Origin: Candidatus Coatesiibacteriota bacterium
GTDB lineage: Bacteria; Oederibacteriota; CAKKQC01
DNA length: 10,479 nucleotides
NCBI GenBank assembly: GCA_023265785.1
Contig: JAHFSL010000047.1
Span: 1 to 10,479, forward strand
Direction of reading: 5' to 3'
In this document: one piece after another, positions 1 to 6,772 of the stretch
How the letters are laid out: every line of letters starts with the position of its first letter
Position numbering within the stretch: position 1 is the first letter of the stretch
Program-made: the position numbers and the translations under genes
Notes under the pieces: generated by a model
Told to the model about the DNA's origin: nothing
The model's input: the letters and a program-made list of their open reading frames with translations, nothing else
The model's database searches: none

Positions 1-1014
1 CGGCCTGAAGATGGGCGGGGGGACCTTTCCCGGCTGGCGGCGCGCGGAATCCGGTTCATTCGGGGCGACGCGCGCGCGCTCGTGCCCGCCGATCGGGAGG
101 TCCGGGTTGTCACGGATCCCAACGGCCCGGTCGAGGAACGCCTTCCCTATGATGCCCTGTTGGTGGCCCTCGGCGCCGAAACCGACGCGGCGGCGGTGCC
201 CGGTCTTCCCGCCGGGGACAACCTGTACGATGCCGCAGCCATTCCCGGCCTGCGCGACCGGCTGAAGGCCATGACCCGGGGCCGGATTGCCATCGTCATT
301 GTGAAGCCCCCCTACAAGTGCCCGCCGGCCCCCTATGAAGCCGCCCTGCTGGTGGACCAGGCGCTCACGGACCGGAACATCCGGGCCGCGTTTGCGGTCG
401 CCGTCTACCTGCCGGAGAAGTTGCCGATGACCGTGGCGGGACCCGCGGTTGGTGCGCAGGTCAAGGCCTTTGTGGAAGGGCGCAATATTCGCGTGGACAC
501 GGAGCGGGTGCTGGAGCGGGTGGAGCCGGGGCTGGCCGGGGCGGGCCGCCTGCATTTTGTCGGTGGTGCCAGCGCGCCCTACGATCTCCTGCTGGCCGTG
601 CCGGCCCACCGGCCGCCAACCGCCGTCGCCGCGCTCACGGGGCCCTCGGGTTGGATTGAGGTGGATGCGACCACCCTCGCCACGGCCCATCCCGGCATCT
701 GGGCGGTGGGCGATGTGACGGCGGTGAAACTTCCTGGCGGCGGCTTCCTGCCCAAGGCCGGGGTATTTGCGGAGGCCGAGGGCCGGGTGGTGGCCGAGCA
801 GATTCTGGCCCGGCTGGAAGGCCGGCCCGCTAACACGATCTTTGACGGCATCGGGCACTGCTGGTTTGAGGTGGGAGGGGGGAAGGCGATGGCGGTCCGG
901 GGTACATTCTTCGGGGATCCGGCCGGTCGGGTGGCCCTGACGGAGCCCACGGAAGCGGCGTTTCGTGACAAACAGGGGTTTGAGCGTGACCGGCTGGCGG
1001 CGTGGCTCGCCTGA
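1..1014 (+). CDS. FAD-dependent oxidoreductase, sulfide:quinone reductase-like (5' end outside window)
   Basis: The reading frame is open from base 1 and ends with TGA at 1012-1014, so the N-terminal FAD-binding GxGxxG is off the left edge; 337 residues are visible. What can be seen fits the two-dinucleotide-domain flavoprotein family that includes sulfide:quinone oxidoreductase and flavocytochrome c sulfide dehydrogenase. Visible residues 50-60 read YDALLVALGAETD, the usual strand before the second nucleotide domain. A PYKCPPAPYEAALL segment (Cys at visible residue 107) matches the conserved cysteine region of the family. GIWAVGDVTAVKLPGGGF, with Asp at about 238, is the C-terminal FAD-contacting motif. 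A second cysteine lies at about 287 (IGHCWFEVGGG). The likely role is electron transfer from sulfide or a related donor to quinone, but the substrate cannot be fixed from this fragment and an NADH-dehydrogenase-like role is possible. It is probably the first visible gene of the plus-strand cluster, 54 bases before the next start. Confidence 0.8.
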   Translation, partial: RPEDGRGDLSRLAARGIRFIRGDARALVPADREVRVVTDPNGPVEERLPYDALLVALGAETDAAAVPGLPAGDNLYDAAAIPGLRDRLKAMTRGRIAIVIVKPPYKCPPAPYEAALLVDQALTDRNIRAAFAVAVYLPEKLPMTVAGPAVGAQVKAFVEGRNIRVDTERVLERVEPGLAGAGRLHFVGGASAPYDLLLAVPAHRPPTAVAALTGPSGWIEVDATTLATAHPGIWAVGDVTAVKLPGGGFLPKAGVFAEAEGRVVAEQILARLEGRPANTIFDGIGHCWFEVGGGKAMAVRGTFFGDPAGRVALTEPTEAAFRDKQGFERDRLAAWLA

Positions 1015-1055
1015 CCCCCGGAGAGGGTAGGATATTGAGGTTCGCAATCTTTCGT

Positions 1056-1060
1056 GGAGG
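1056..1060 (+). promoter_or_regulatory. Ribosome binding site GGAGG deciding the ATG 1069 start
   Basis: A GGAGG core lies 8 bases before ATG 1069. It falls inside the codons that a GTG 1054 start would translate, which argues for the later start. Confidence 0.7.
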
Positions 1061-1068
1061 TGGGTGAC

Positions 1069-2202
1069 ATGGCGAAGCCGGTACGGTTGGGTCTGGTGGG
1101 GGCAGGAAGTATCGCGTTGCGCAGTCCGCTGGCGCACATTTCCGTGGGGGATGTGAAGGAAGAAATCGTGTTCGGCGCGATCTGCGATCCGGTGCCGGGC
1201 CGGGCCAAGGCGGCGGCCGAGAAGTTCGGCGTCCCCCAGCACTTTGAGTCCTTCGACGAGATGGTCGCCAAGGGCGACTTCGATGTCGCCACCGTCTGCT
1301 CGCCCATCGGCGTCCACTTCGAGCAGGGCATGAAGCTCATCGCCGGTGGCAAGCACATCCACTTCAACAAGACGATGACCACCACCAGGGCCGAGGCCGA
1401 CCAGATCATTGACGCGGCGGCGAAGAAGGGCGTCAAGATCGTGGCCTCGCCCGGGCAGATGCTCCGGCCCCAGAACCTGCGCACCCGCAAGCTGATCCTG
1501 GACGGCGCGATCGGCCAGTTGTCGTGGGCCGCGGTGGGCGCCGGGTTCGGCGACTACCACCAGGAGGAGGGCGTCCGGCAGGGCTCGGATGTCCTGACGA
1601 ACATTGACCCCTCCTGGTACTTCCGCAAGCCCGGCGGCGGGCCGCTGTATGACATGACGGTGTACGGCCTGCACACGCTGACCGGGGTCCTCGGACCCGC
1701 CAAACGCGTGACGGCGATGTCCGGCGTCCTGGTCAAGGAACGCGACTTCAAGGGGAAGAAAGTGGCCTGCGATGCCGACGATAACACCGTCATCCTCCTG
1801 GACTTCGGCAAGATGGCCTTCGCCTATGTGCACGGGACCGCGGCGGGCATGGTGAACACCGGTGGCTGGGGCGTGCCGAATTACTACGGCACGGGCGGCT
1901 CGATCATCGGCACCACGCTGAACGGCAAGCCGTTCGACTATCCCGGCAAGGACAAGGATCCGCAGGGACACGGGATCGGCCTCCTCAAACATGCGAAGGG
2001 AAAGCACGGCGGGATGGAAGAGATGCATGTGTACGAGGACCTGATGCAGTTGGCCGACTGGGTCCGCGAGGGCATCCCGAGCATCGCCACCGCGGAACAC
2101 GCTCGCCATGTGGTTGAGATCTTCGACGCGGCGTACAAGGCTGCGGCGACGGGGCAAACCCAGGCGCTGACCAGCACCTTCACGCCGGCGGCGGGGGCCT
2201 GA
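1069..2202 (+). CDS. Gfo/Idh/MocA family NAD(P)-dependent oxidoreductase
   Basis: A 377-residue protein with the usual two-domain layout. Residues 5-75 form an N-terminal Rossmann fold with the dinucleotide motif GAGSIA at 11-16, and CDP at 39-41 ends strand 2. The C-terminal alpha/beta domain contains YDMTVYGLH at 194-202, where Asp195 and His202 fit the family's substrate and catalytic positions. The motif usually written EKP is N-K-T here (100-102): the catalytic lysine is kept but its neighbours differ. Members oxidise or reduce sugars, inositols or related polyols; the substrate is unknown. I chose ATG at 1069 because GGAGG at 1056-1060 sits 8 bases upstream. An in-frame GTG at 1054 would overlap that ribosome site and adds only five residues. 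The stop is one base before the next gene's ATG, so translation is probably coupled. Confidence 0.92.
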   Translation: MAKPVRLGLVGAGSIALRSPLAHISVGDVKEEIVFGAICDPVPGRAKAAAEKFGVPQHFESFDEMVAKGDFDVATVCSPIGVHFEQGMKLIAGGKHIHFNKTMTTTRAEADQIIDAAAKKGVKIVASPGQMLRPQNLRTRKLILDGAIGQLSWAAVGAGFGDYHQEEGVRQGSDVLTNIDPSWYFRKPGGGPLYDMTVYGLHTLTGVLGPAKRVTAMSGVLVKERDFKGKKVACDADDNTVILLDFGKMAFAYVHGTAAGMVNTGGWGVPNYYGTGGSIIGTTLNGKPFDYPGKDKDPQGHGIGLLKHAKGKHGGMEEMHVYEDLMQLADWVREGIPSIATAEHARHVVEIFDAAYKAAATGQTQALTSTFTPAAGA

Positions 2203-2203
2203 C

Positions 2204-2590
2204 ATGGGCGCGCGCGAACTGATCTCCACGGGCTCCAAGTGGGAGCCGCTGATCGGGTACTCCCGGGCCGTCAAGGTCGGCAACCAGGTGTTCGTGTCGG
2301 GCACGACCGGGACCGGGGCGGACGGCTCGGTGACGGGCGGCGTCTACGAGCAGACGAAGCAGGCGCTGGCCAACATCGTCTCCGCGCTCGTCAAGGCCGG
2401 GGCCAAGCCGGAGCATGTGGTCCGGACCCGGGTGTTCACCACCAAGATCGCCGAATGGGAGGCCATCGGCCGGGCCCACGGCGAGGTGTTCGGAATGATC
2501 CGGCCGGCGACCGCGATGATCGGGGTGGCCGGAATGGTGGACCCGGCCATGCTCGTTGAGATCGAGGCCCACGCGGTGATCGCGGAGTAG
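2204..2590 (+). CDS. RidA/YjgF/YER057c/UK114 family protein (non-archetypal)
   Basis: A 128-residue protein, the usual size for the Rid family. Landmarks are QVFVSGTTG at about 28-36, the helix YEQTKQALANIVSALVKAG at 48-66, RTRVFTT at 74-80, RPATAMIGV at 100-108 and the C-terminal LVEIEAHAVI. Archetypal RidA hydrolyses reactive enamines and imines such as 2-aminoacrylate with an arginine in the segment PxRxxVEV (Arg105 in E. coli). Here the aligned segment is P-A-T-A-M-I-G-V with no arginine. It therefore looks like one of the Rid subgroups not expected to have that deaminase activity, often found beside catabolic oxidoreductases. ATG 2204 begins one base after the upstream oxidoreductase stop, suggesting one mRNA and a shared pathway. 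Confidence 0.9.
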   Translation: MGARELISTGSKWEPLIGYSRAVKVGNQVFVSGTTGTGADGSVTGGVYEQTKQALANIVSALVKAGAKPEHVVRTRVFTTKIAEWEAIGRAHGEVFGMIRPATAMIGVAGMVDPAMLVEIEAHAVIAE

Positions 2591-2591
2591 G

Positions 2592-2621
2592 ATGGCGGAC
2601 ATCGGCGGAGCGGTACGGTGA
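2592..2621 (+). other. Nine-codon mini-ORF overlapping the next start (GTGA)
   Basis: An ATG one base after the Rid stop opens a frame of nine codons (MADIGGAVR) whose TGA at 2619-2621 overlaps the GTG start at 2618 of the following gene. It could hand ribosomes on to the GTG start. No evidence shows that the peptide is made, and chance is a real alternative. Confidence 0.2.
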
Positions 2622-3079
2622 TCGAACAGCGGCTGGTGGACTTCGTTCATGCGGCGGCCGTCATGACGGTGGGCACGCGGGACGCGCGCCTGCACCCCGT
2701 GGGCGGGTACCTGATGGGAGCGCGGATGGACGGGGCTTTGGACCAGCTCACCGTCTACCTCCCCGAAGCGATGGGTGCGGCCACCGCGGCGGCGGCACGC
2801 GAGTCGAGGGTGGCGGCCGTGACCATGGGGAACCCGGAGACGCATGAGACCTACCAGTTCAAGGGCGAGGTCCTGGAGGTCCGCCCGGTGAGCCCCGACG
2901 AGGAAGCCGTCATGGGCATCTTCGGCCATAAGATGGGGGGTGCCCTGGCCCAGTTGGGTCTGCCCGTTCAGAACTGGAAACTTCCGCCCCCGCTTCCGGC
3001 GCTGGCCATTGTGATCCGCGTCAAGGACATGTACCTCCAGTCACCCGGACCGGGCGCGGGCGCCCGGATTGGGCCTTAA
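2618..3079 (+). CDS. PPOX-like FMN-binding split-barrel protein (first of two)
   Basis: A 153-residue protein with the shape of the pyridoxamine 5'-phosphate oxidase-like split beta-barrel fold. It opens with LVDFVHAAAVMTVGTRD, the typical helix followed by the first barrel strand. A later strand TYQFKGEVLEVRPVSPDEEAV matches the familiar 'F.G.a.~v.d.ee' region. The fold binds FMN, F420 or haem in different subfamilies, so neither cofactor nor substrate can be stated. It is not true PdxH, being shorter and lacking the recognisable PdxH C-terminus. The GTG start is supported by GGAG at 2607-2610, seven bases upstream, and by the overlap with the mini-ORF stop. It sits 27 bases after the Rid gene and 9 bases before a second gene of the same broad fold, in line with one operon. 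The last 15 residues are Gly/Pro-rich and look disordered. Confidence 0.7.
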   Translation: MIEQRLVDFVHAAAVMTVGTRDARLHPVGGYLMGARMDGALDQLTVYLPEAMGAATAAAARESRVAAVTMGNPETHETYQFKGEVLEVRPVSPDEEAVMGIFGHKMGGALAQLGLPVQNWKLPPPLPALAIVIRVKDMYLQSPGPGAGARIGP

Positions 3080-3088
3080 GGTGCGGAC

Positions 3089-3487
3089 ATGGGTGTCCTG
3101 ACTCCCGCGATCAAACCCGCCCTTCAGGGCGTGGTGCCGGCCGAACTCTATACCTGTTCGCTGGACGGGACGCCCAATAACGCCGTGATTTCCCAGGTGT
3201 ACTGGGTGGATGAGGACCACGTGGCGCTGTCGTTTCAGTTCTTCAACAAGACCATCCGGAATATCCGTGAGAATCCCCAGGCCTTCTGTGAGGTGATTGA
3301 TCCCGGGACCGGGCGCATCTGGTGCCTGGACCTGCGCTACGAGCGCAGTGAGGACCAGGGCGAGGTTTTTGAGCGGATGGAGATGCAGTTGGAGGCGATC
3401 GCCTCCGCCATGGACCTCGTGGGCGTGTTCAAGCTGAAGGCCGCGGACATCTATCGGGTGGTGGCGGTCCGGTCCATTTCGGGATAG
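3089..3487 (+). CDS. PPOX-like FMN-binding split-barrel protein (second; next to the cyclase)
   Basis: A 132-residue protein of the pyridoxamine 5'-phosphate oxidase-like fold, only distantly like its upstream neighbour. GVVPAELYTCSLDGTPNNAV (14-33), VYWVDEDHVALSFQ (38-50) and FNKTIRNIRENPQAF (52-66) follow the common order of strand, strand, then the 'KT..NI..NP' segment. In FMN-binding members that segment holds the cofactor phosphate through Lys and Thr (Lys54 and Thr55 here). No signal peptide or membrane segment is seen, so it is cytosolic. It lies 25 bases before the GAF/adenylate cyclase gene on the same strand. From context I infer that it may be a flavin or redox sensor, or a partner for that signalling protein; this is not shown by the sequence. 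The ATG is preceded by AGG at 3079-3081, within the end of the upstream gene. Confidence 0.75.
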   Translation: MGVLTPAIKPALQGVVPAELYTCSLDGTPNNAVISQVYWVDEDHVALSFQFFNKTIRNIRENPQAFCEVIDPGTGRIWCLDLRYERSEDQGEVFERMEMQLEAIASAMDLVGVFKLKAADIYRVVAVRSISG

Positions 3488-3512
3488 TCCCCGCCCGAAC
3501 GGCCGCCCGCCC

Positions 3513-5597
3513 ATGGAGGAACTCCCCCCGACCGATGCCCAGAAGGAACTGCGGGCGCAGATCCTCGACAACCAGGGGGTGATTGACCGGCTGAACGCGG
3601 ACCTGGCGCGCAAGACCAACGAAGTCCGGATCATCCAGGAGGTCTCCCGGGAGATCACCTCCACGCTCAAAGTGGGGGAGATCCTGAATCTCATCCTCCA
3701 GTCCCTCGACAGTACCCTGGGCTTCCGCCACTCCATGATCCTTTTGGCCGATGAGGCCGGGGCGGTCCTGCGCGTGGCCGCGGCCCGCGGGTACGAGGAG
3801 GGCGGCATCGGGGCCACCCTGCCGGTGGGGGTGGGAACCATCGGCGTGGTCGCCAAGCGCCGCCGGATCATGCGGGTCGGGAACATGCAGGCCACCCGCA
3901 CCTACGGGGCCGCCGTGCGTGGAGGCGTGGAGGCCGCGGGCGGTGCCGCCGGCCATGCCACGGCCCTGCCCGGGTTGAAGAACGGGCAGAGCCAGATTGC
4001 CATCCCGCTGGTGTCCAAGGACCAGCTGGTGGGCGTGTTCGCCGTGGAAAGTCCGGTGCCCGCGGCGTTTGACGAGGTGGACGAGGTCCTGGTCACCATC
4101 CTGGCCCACCAGGCCGCCACGGCCATTCACCACGCCCAGTTGTACGAGGCGGAGACCAACCGGTTGGAGGAGTTGCGGGTGGCCACGGAGAAACTGGAAC
4201 TCCTGAACGCCAACCTGGAGACGGCCGTGGGGATCCGCACCTCGGAACTGGCGGAGGCCAACGCCCGGCAGGCCGCCACCCTCGAGCAGGTCCAGCGCGA
4301 ACAGCGCCGCAGTCATGAATTGCTGGGCCGGATGGCCCCGCCCGAGGTGATCCCGCTCATGATGGAGGACGCCCTGCTGGCGCGGCGTCTCAACGCCACC
4401 ATGCTCTTTACCGATCTGGAAGGGTTTACAAAATTCTCCTCGGGGATGGAGCCCGACGAGCTCTTCGCCAAGCTGAACCACTTTTTCAGCCGGGCCGGCC
4501 TCTCCATCCAGAAGTACCGGGGCTATGTGAACAAGACGAATGGCGATGCCATCATGGCGCTCTTCGGCGTGCCGTACGAACAGCCCACCCACGCCCTGGA
4601 TGCGGTCCTGGCGGGGCTGGATATGCAGAGGGAGATCCAGGCGCACTTTTCCCTGCGCATGCGGATCGGGGTCAACTCGGGGCCGATCACGGCCGGCATC
4701 CTGGGTCCGCAGGACAAGAGCCTCTACGACGTCCTGGGCGATCCGGTCAATGTCGCCAGCCGGATGGAGAAGGCCTGCCCGGCGGGGTCCATTGCCATCT
4801 CCGAGGGCACGCACAAGCTGATCGAGCCATGGTTTGAGATCAAGTTCCTCGGCAAACAGCAGGTGAAGGGGAAGGGTGCGATGCCCATCTACGAGGTCAC
4901 GGGCGTGAAACCCGTTGCCGCCGATCCCCGGCGCGTCGACCCGTCCAGCGCGTTCGCCCGGGGTCAGGCCGGCTGTGCCGCCGAAATCGAGGAACACAAG
5001 GTGCGCCTGGCGCAGGTGGATGTGCGGAGCATCCAGTCACGCGACGGGGCGATCAACCATAACGAGGCGGTCGCGGCCTTCGCCCTCGCCACGCTGCGCA
5101 GTCTGCGGCAGGGGGCGGGGGCGGCGGATCTGAAGGGGGTGGACGAGGCGGACCTGGTCCGGCTGGCCCTCCTGCACGACCTCGGCAAGCACGCGCTCGC
5201 CCATGACCGGCTGAACAGCACTTCCTTCACGCTGGAGGAGATCGAAAATCTGCGGCAGGACCTGGCGGCGGAAACCGTGAAGGGCCTGGGGGCGCTGGGG
5301 CTGGACCGGCTGGCTCCCGCCGTGGAGGAGCTGTACCACTTCGAGCGGGTGCGCGGCGAGGTGAAGGAGACGACGCCGCTGGTAGCGCTCATCGCGGCCC
5401 CGGACATCTTCGATGCCCTGACCGCGCCCAAGGTCTACAAGGGCAAGGGCTGGACGATCGCCGGATCGCTCGAGGAGCTGGTCCGCCTCCCGCTGAATCC
5501 TGCGGCGGCCCGGATCTTCCGTGGCTTCGTGGACCTGATGTCGCCCGAGGGGCGGCGCATCGAGTCGGGCGCCTCCGCCCCGGTGCTCTTCCGCTAG
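3513..5597 (+). CDS. Soluble GAF - class III adenylate cyclase - HD-GYP-like signalling protein
   Basis: A 694-residue multidomain protein with no membrane segment. A short N-terminal helix (8-40) leads into a GAF sensor domain (about 43-210) with a Gly/Ala-rich insertion at 132-158. A coiled coil (about 211-272) and a class III cyclase domain (about 290-465) follow. Both metal aspartates are present (Asp301 in LFTDLEGF, Asp345 in NGDA). So are the adenine-selecting Lys341/Asp406 pair (K-T-N-G-D and YDVLG) and the transition-state Asn413 and Arg417 (VNVASRM), so it should make cAMP. The C-terminal 500-670 region resembles HD-GYP: His516, HDLGK at 555-559, HFER at 609-612 and PDIFDALT at 630-637. 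The GYP motif and one metal histidine are missing, so it may be a cyclic-nucleotide hydrolase or only regulatory. No clear ribosome site precedes ATG 3513, so coupling to the upstream gene is likely. Its stop shares CTAG with the convergent gene. Confidence 0.92.
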   Translation: MEELPPTDAQKELRAQILDNQGVIDRLNADLARKTNEVRIIQEVSREITSTLKVGEILNLILQSLDSTLGFRHSMILLADEAGAVLRVAAARGYEEGGIGATLPVGVGTIGVVAKRRRIMRVGNMQATRTYGAAVRGGVEAAGGAAGHATALPGLKNGQSQIAIPLVSKDQLVGVFAVESPVPAAFDEVDEVLVTILAHQAATAIHHAQLYEAETNRLEELRVATEKLELLNANLETAVGIRTSELAEANARQAATLEQVQREQRRSHELLGRMAPPEVIPLMMEDALLARRLNATMLFTDLEGFTKFSSGMEPDELFAKLNHFFSRAGLSIQKYRGYVNKTNGDAIMALFGVPYEQPTHALDAVLAGLDMQREIQAHFSLRMRIGVNSGPITAGILGPQDKSLYDVLGDPVNVASRMEKACPAGSIAISEGTHKLIEPWFEIKFLGKQQVKGKGAMPIYEVTGVKPVAADPRRVDPSSAFARGQAGCAAEIEEHKVRLAQVDVRSIQSRDGAINHNEAVAAFALATLRSLRQGAGAADLKGVDEADLVRLALLHDLGKHALAHDRLNSTSFTLEEIENLRQDLAAETVKGLGALGLDRLAPAVEELYHFERVRGEVKETTPLVALIAAPDIFDALTAPKVYKGKGWTIAGSLEELVRLPLNPAAARIFRGFVDLMSPEGRRIESGASAPVLFR
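5594..5597. other. CTAG shared by two convergent stop codons
   Basis: The palindrome CTAG contains TAG of the cyclase gene (5595-5597, plus) and TAG of the enolase-superfamily gene (5596-5594, minus). The two convergent genes therefore overlap tail to tail by four bases, leaving no intergenic space for an ordinary terminator. Confidence 0.9.
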
Positions 5598-6772
5598 GTA
5601 AGCGGGGGAGTCCTATAGAGGACTTCCCGGCCGATCCGGATCTCGGCGGGAACCACATAGGCTTTCAGCGCTTCCAGATCCGGCTCCACGCCCAGCCCGG
5701 GGGTCGCGGGGGCCAGGATCATCCCCTCGTTGTCCGGCTCGATCCGGGTCGTGGTCATTTCCACGGCCAGCGCCTTCGCCTCGAACGGATACTCGGCCAG
5801 GTCGGCCCGCTCGATGCCGGCAAAGGGCTGGAGCGAGGCGGACAGGGCGAGATGCGAGGTGAAGGTATGATTCACATAGGTCACCGCGGCCCGGCGGGCG
5901 TAGTCGGCAACCTGCTTGGCGGTGGTGATTCCGCCGATCCGGCCGGTATCCACCTGGATGTACCCAATTGCGGCCCGGTCAATCAGGAGCCGGGCCATCT
6001 GAAAGTTGTGGCACCCCTCACCCCCGGCGAGCTTCACGGAGCCTGATTCCAGCGCCAGTTCCGCGTAGGCGTGGACGGCACCCGAGACGAACGGCTCCTC
6101 GAACCAGACCGTCCGCGTGTCAATCAGGGCGTTCAGTCGCCGCTTCGCCGCCTCGACATCCTCGCCAAACACCGTGCCGGCGTCCACCATGAGGTGGCCG
6201 CTATCCTCCAGCCCGTGGCGGGCGGCGAAGATCTGGTTCTTGTCGGCGCTGTGGGTGGTCCGGCCGAACGGCCCCCACCCGAACTTGGCCGCCCGGAACC
6301 CGGCGGCCCGGATCGCCCGGGCCTTTTCCGTGGTCGACTCGGGGGAGTCGCCGAACAGGACCGAGGCATACGGGCGTTTGGGGTAATTGCGGGTATACCC
6401 CAGCAGGGACCAGACCGGCTCGCCCCGGGCGCGGCCCAGCAGGTCCCAGAGGGCGATATCCACGCCCGAGAGCGCATGGTCGGCCTGCAGGAGGTCCAGC
6501 GACCGCTCGCGCACCCGGGCGTTGATCCGGAGAATATCTTCTGGGCCGTCCACGGTCTCGCCCAGGACCGAATCCCGGACCGGGTGGCAGGCGCTGTGCG
6601 ACATGGGCGCGCACCAGGCGGCGATGGTGGGAAGGGGCGAGGCCTCGCACTCGCCCCAGCCGGTGTGCCGCCCCCCGCGCACCCGGACGAGGCAGGCATC
6701 CTGGCTCCCGTCCCCGATGTCCTCCACCTCGGGCATCGCGAGGTAGAAGAAATCAACCGAGTCGATCTTCAG
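5594..6772 (-). CDS. Enolase-superfamily (mandelate racemase/muconate lactonizing) enzyme, likely sugar-acid dehydratase
   Basis: An N-terminal capping domain is followed by a TIM barrel. Numbering from ATG 6736, the metal ligands are Asp185 (VDAG), Glu213 or Glu214 (FEEP) and Glu240 (GGEG). The barrel-end acid/base pair is Asp263 (QVDTGRIGG) and His290 (VNHTF). The usual KxK of strand 2 reads K151-F-G, so the second lysine is absent and chemistry probably relies on the His-Asp pair. This suits acid-sugar dehydratases, but the substrate is unknown. From ATG 6736 the protein lacks the first strand of the capping domain. The same frame extends upstream through 12 codons (LKIDSVDFFYLA) to a CTG at 6772-6770, overlapping the purQ stop as CTGA, with no ATG, GTG or TTG before the in-frame stop. 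I give the CTG-start coordinates; ATG 6736, giving 380 residues, is the alternative. It is last in the minus-strand operon. Confidence 0.88.
   Translation of the reverse strand: MKIDSVDFFYLAMPEVEDIGDGSQDACLVRVRGGRHTGWGECEASPLPTIAAWCAPMSHSACHPVRDSVLGETVDGPEDILRINARVRERSLDLLQADHALSGVDIALWDLLGRARGEPVWSLLGYTRNYPKRPYASVLFGDSPESTTEKARAIRAAGFRAAKFGWGPFGRTTHSADKNQIFAARHGLEDSGHLMVDAGTVFGEDVEAAKRRLNALIDTRTVWFEEPFVSGAVHAYAELALESGSVKLAGGEGCHNFQMARLLIDRAAIGYIQVDTGRIGGITTAKQVADYARRAAVTYVNHTFTSHLALSASLQPFAGIERADLAEYPFEAKALAVEMTTTRIEPDNEGMILAPATPGLGVEPDLEALKAYVVPAEIRIGREVLYRTPPLT
5605..5628. terminator. Possible hairpin at the convergent junction
   Basis: Arms at 5605-5614 and 5619-5628 pair over ten positions around an ATAG loop, with AGTCCT/AGGACT perfect and one G-T wobble. 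The hairpin lies inside the 3' end of the minus-strand gene, just past the plus-strand stop. No T-run follows on either strand, so it is not a standard intrinsic terminator. It could slow polymerase or protect 3' ends. Confidence 0.3.

Noticed and set aside
579..1490. A 303-codon minus-strand frame
   Set aside because: It crosses two genuine plus-strand genes and the intergenic gap, without motifs.
3429..4997. A long 522-codon minus-strand open frame
   Set aside because: It lies opposite the well-supported PPOX/cyclase genes, shows no family motif, and has the Gly/His/Arg-rich composition typical of antisense frames in high-GC DNA.
5605..5628. Standard intrinsic terminator
   Set aside because: The stem is good but no T-run follows on either strand, so it is recorded only as a low-confidence hairpin.
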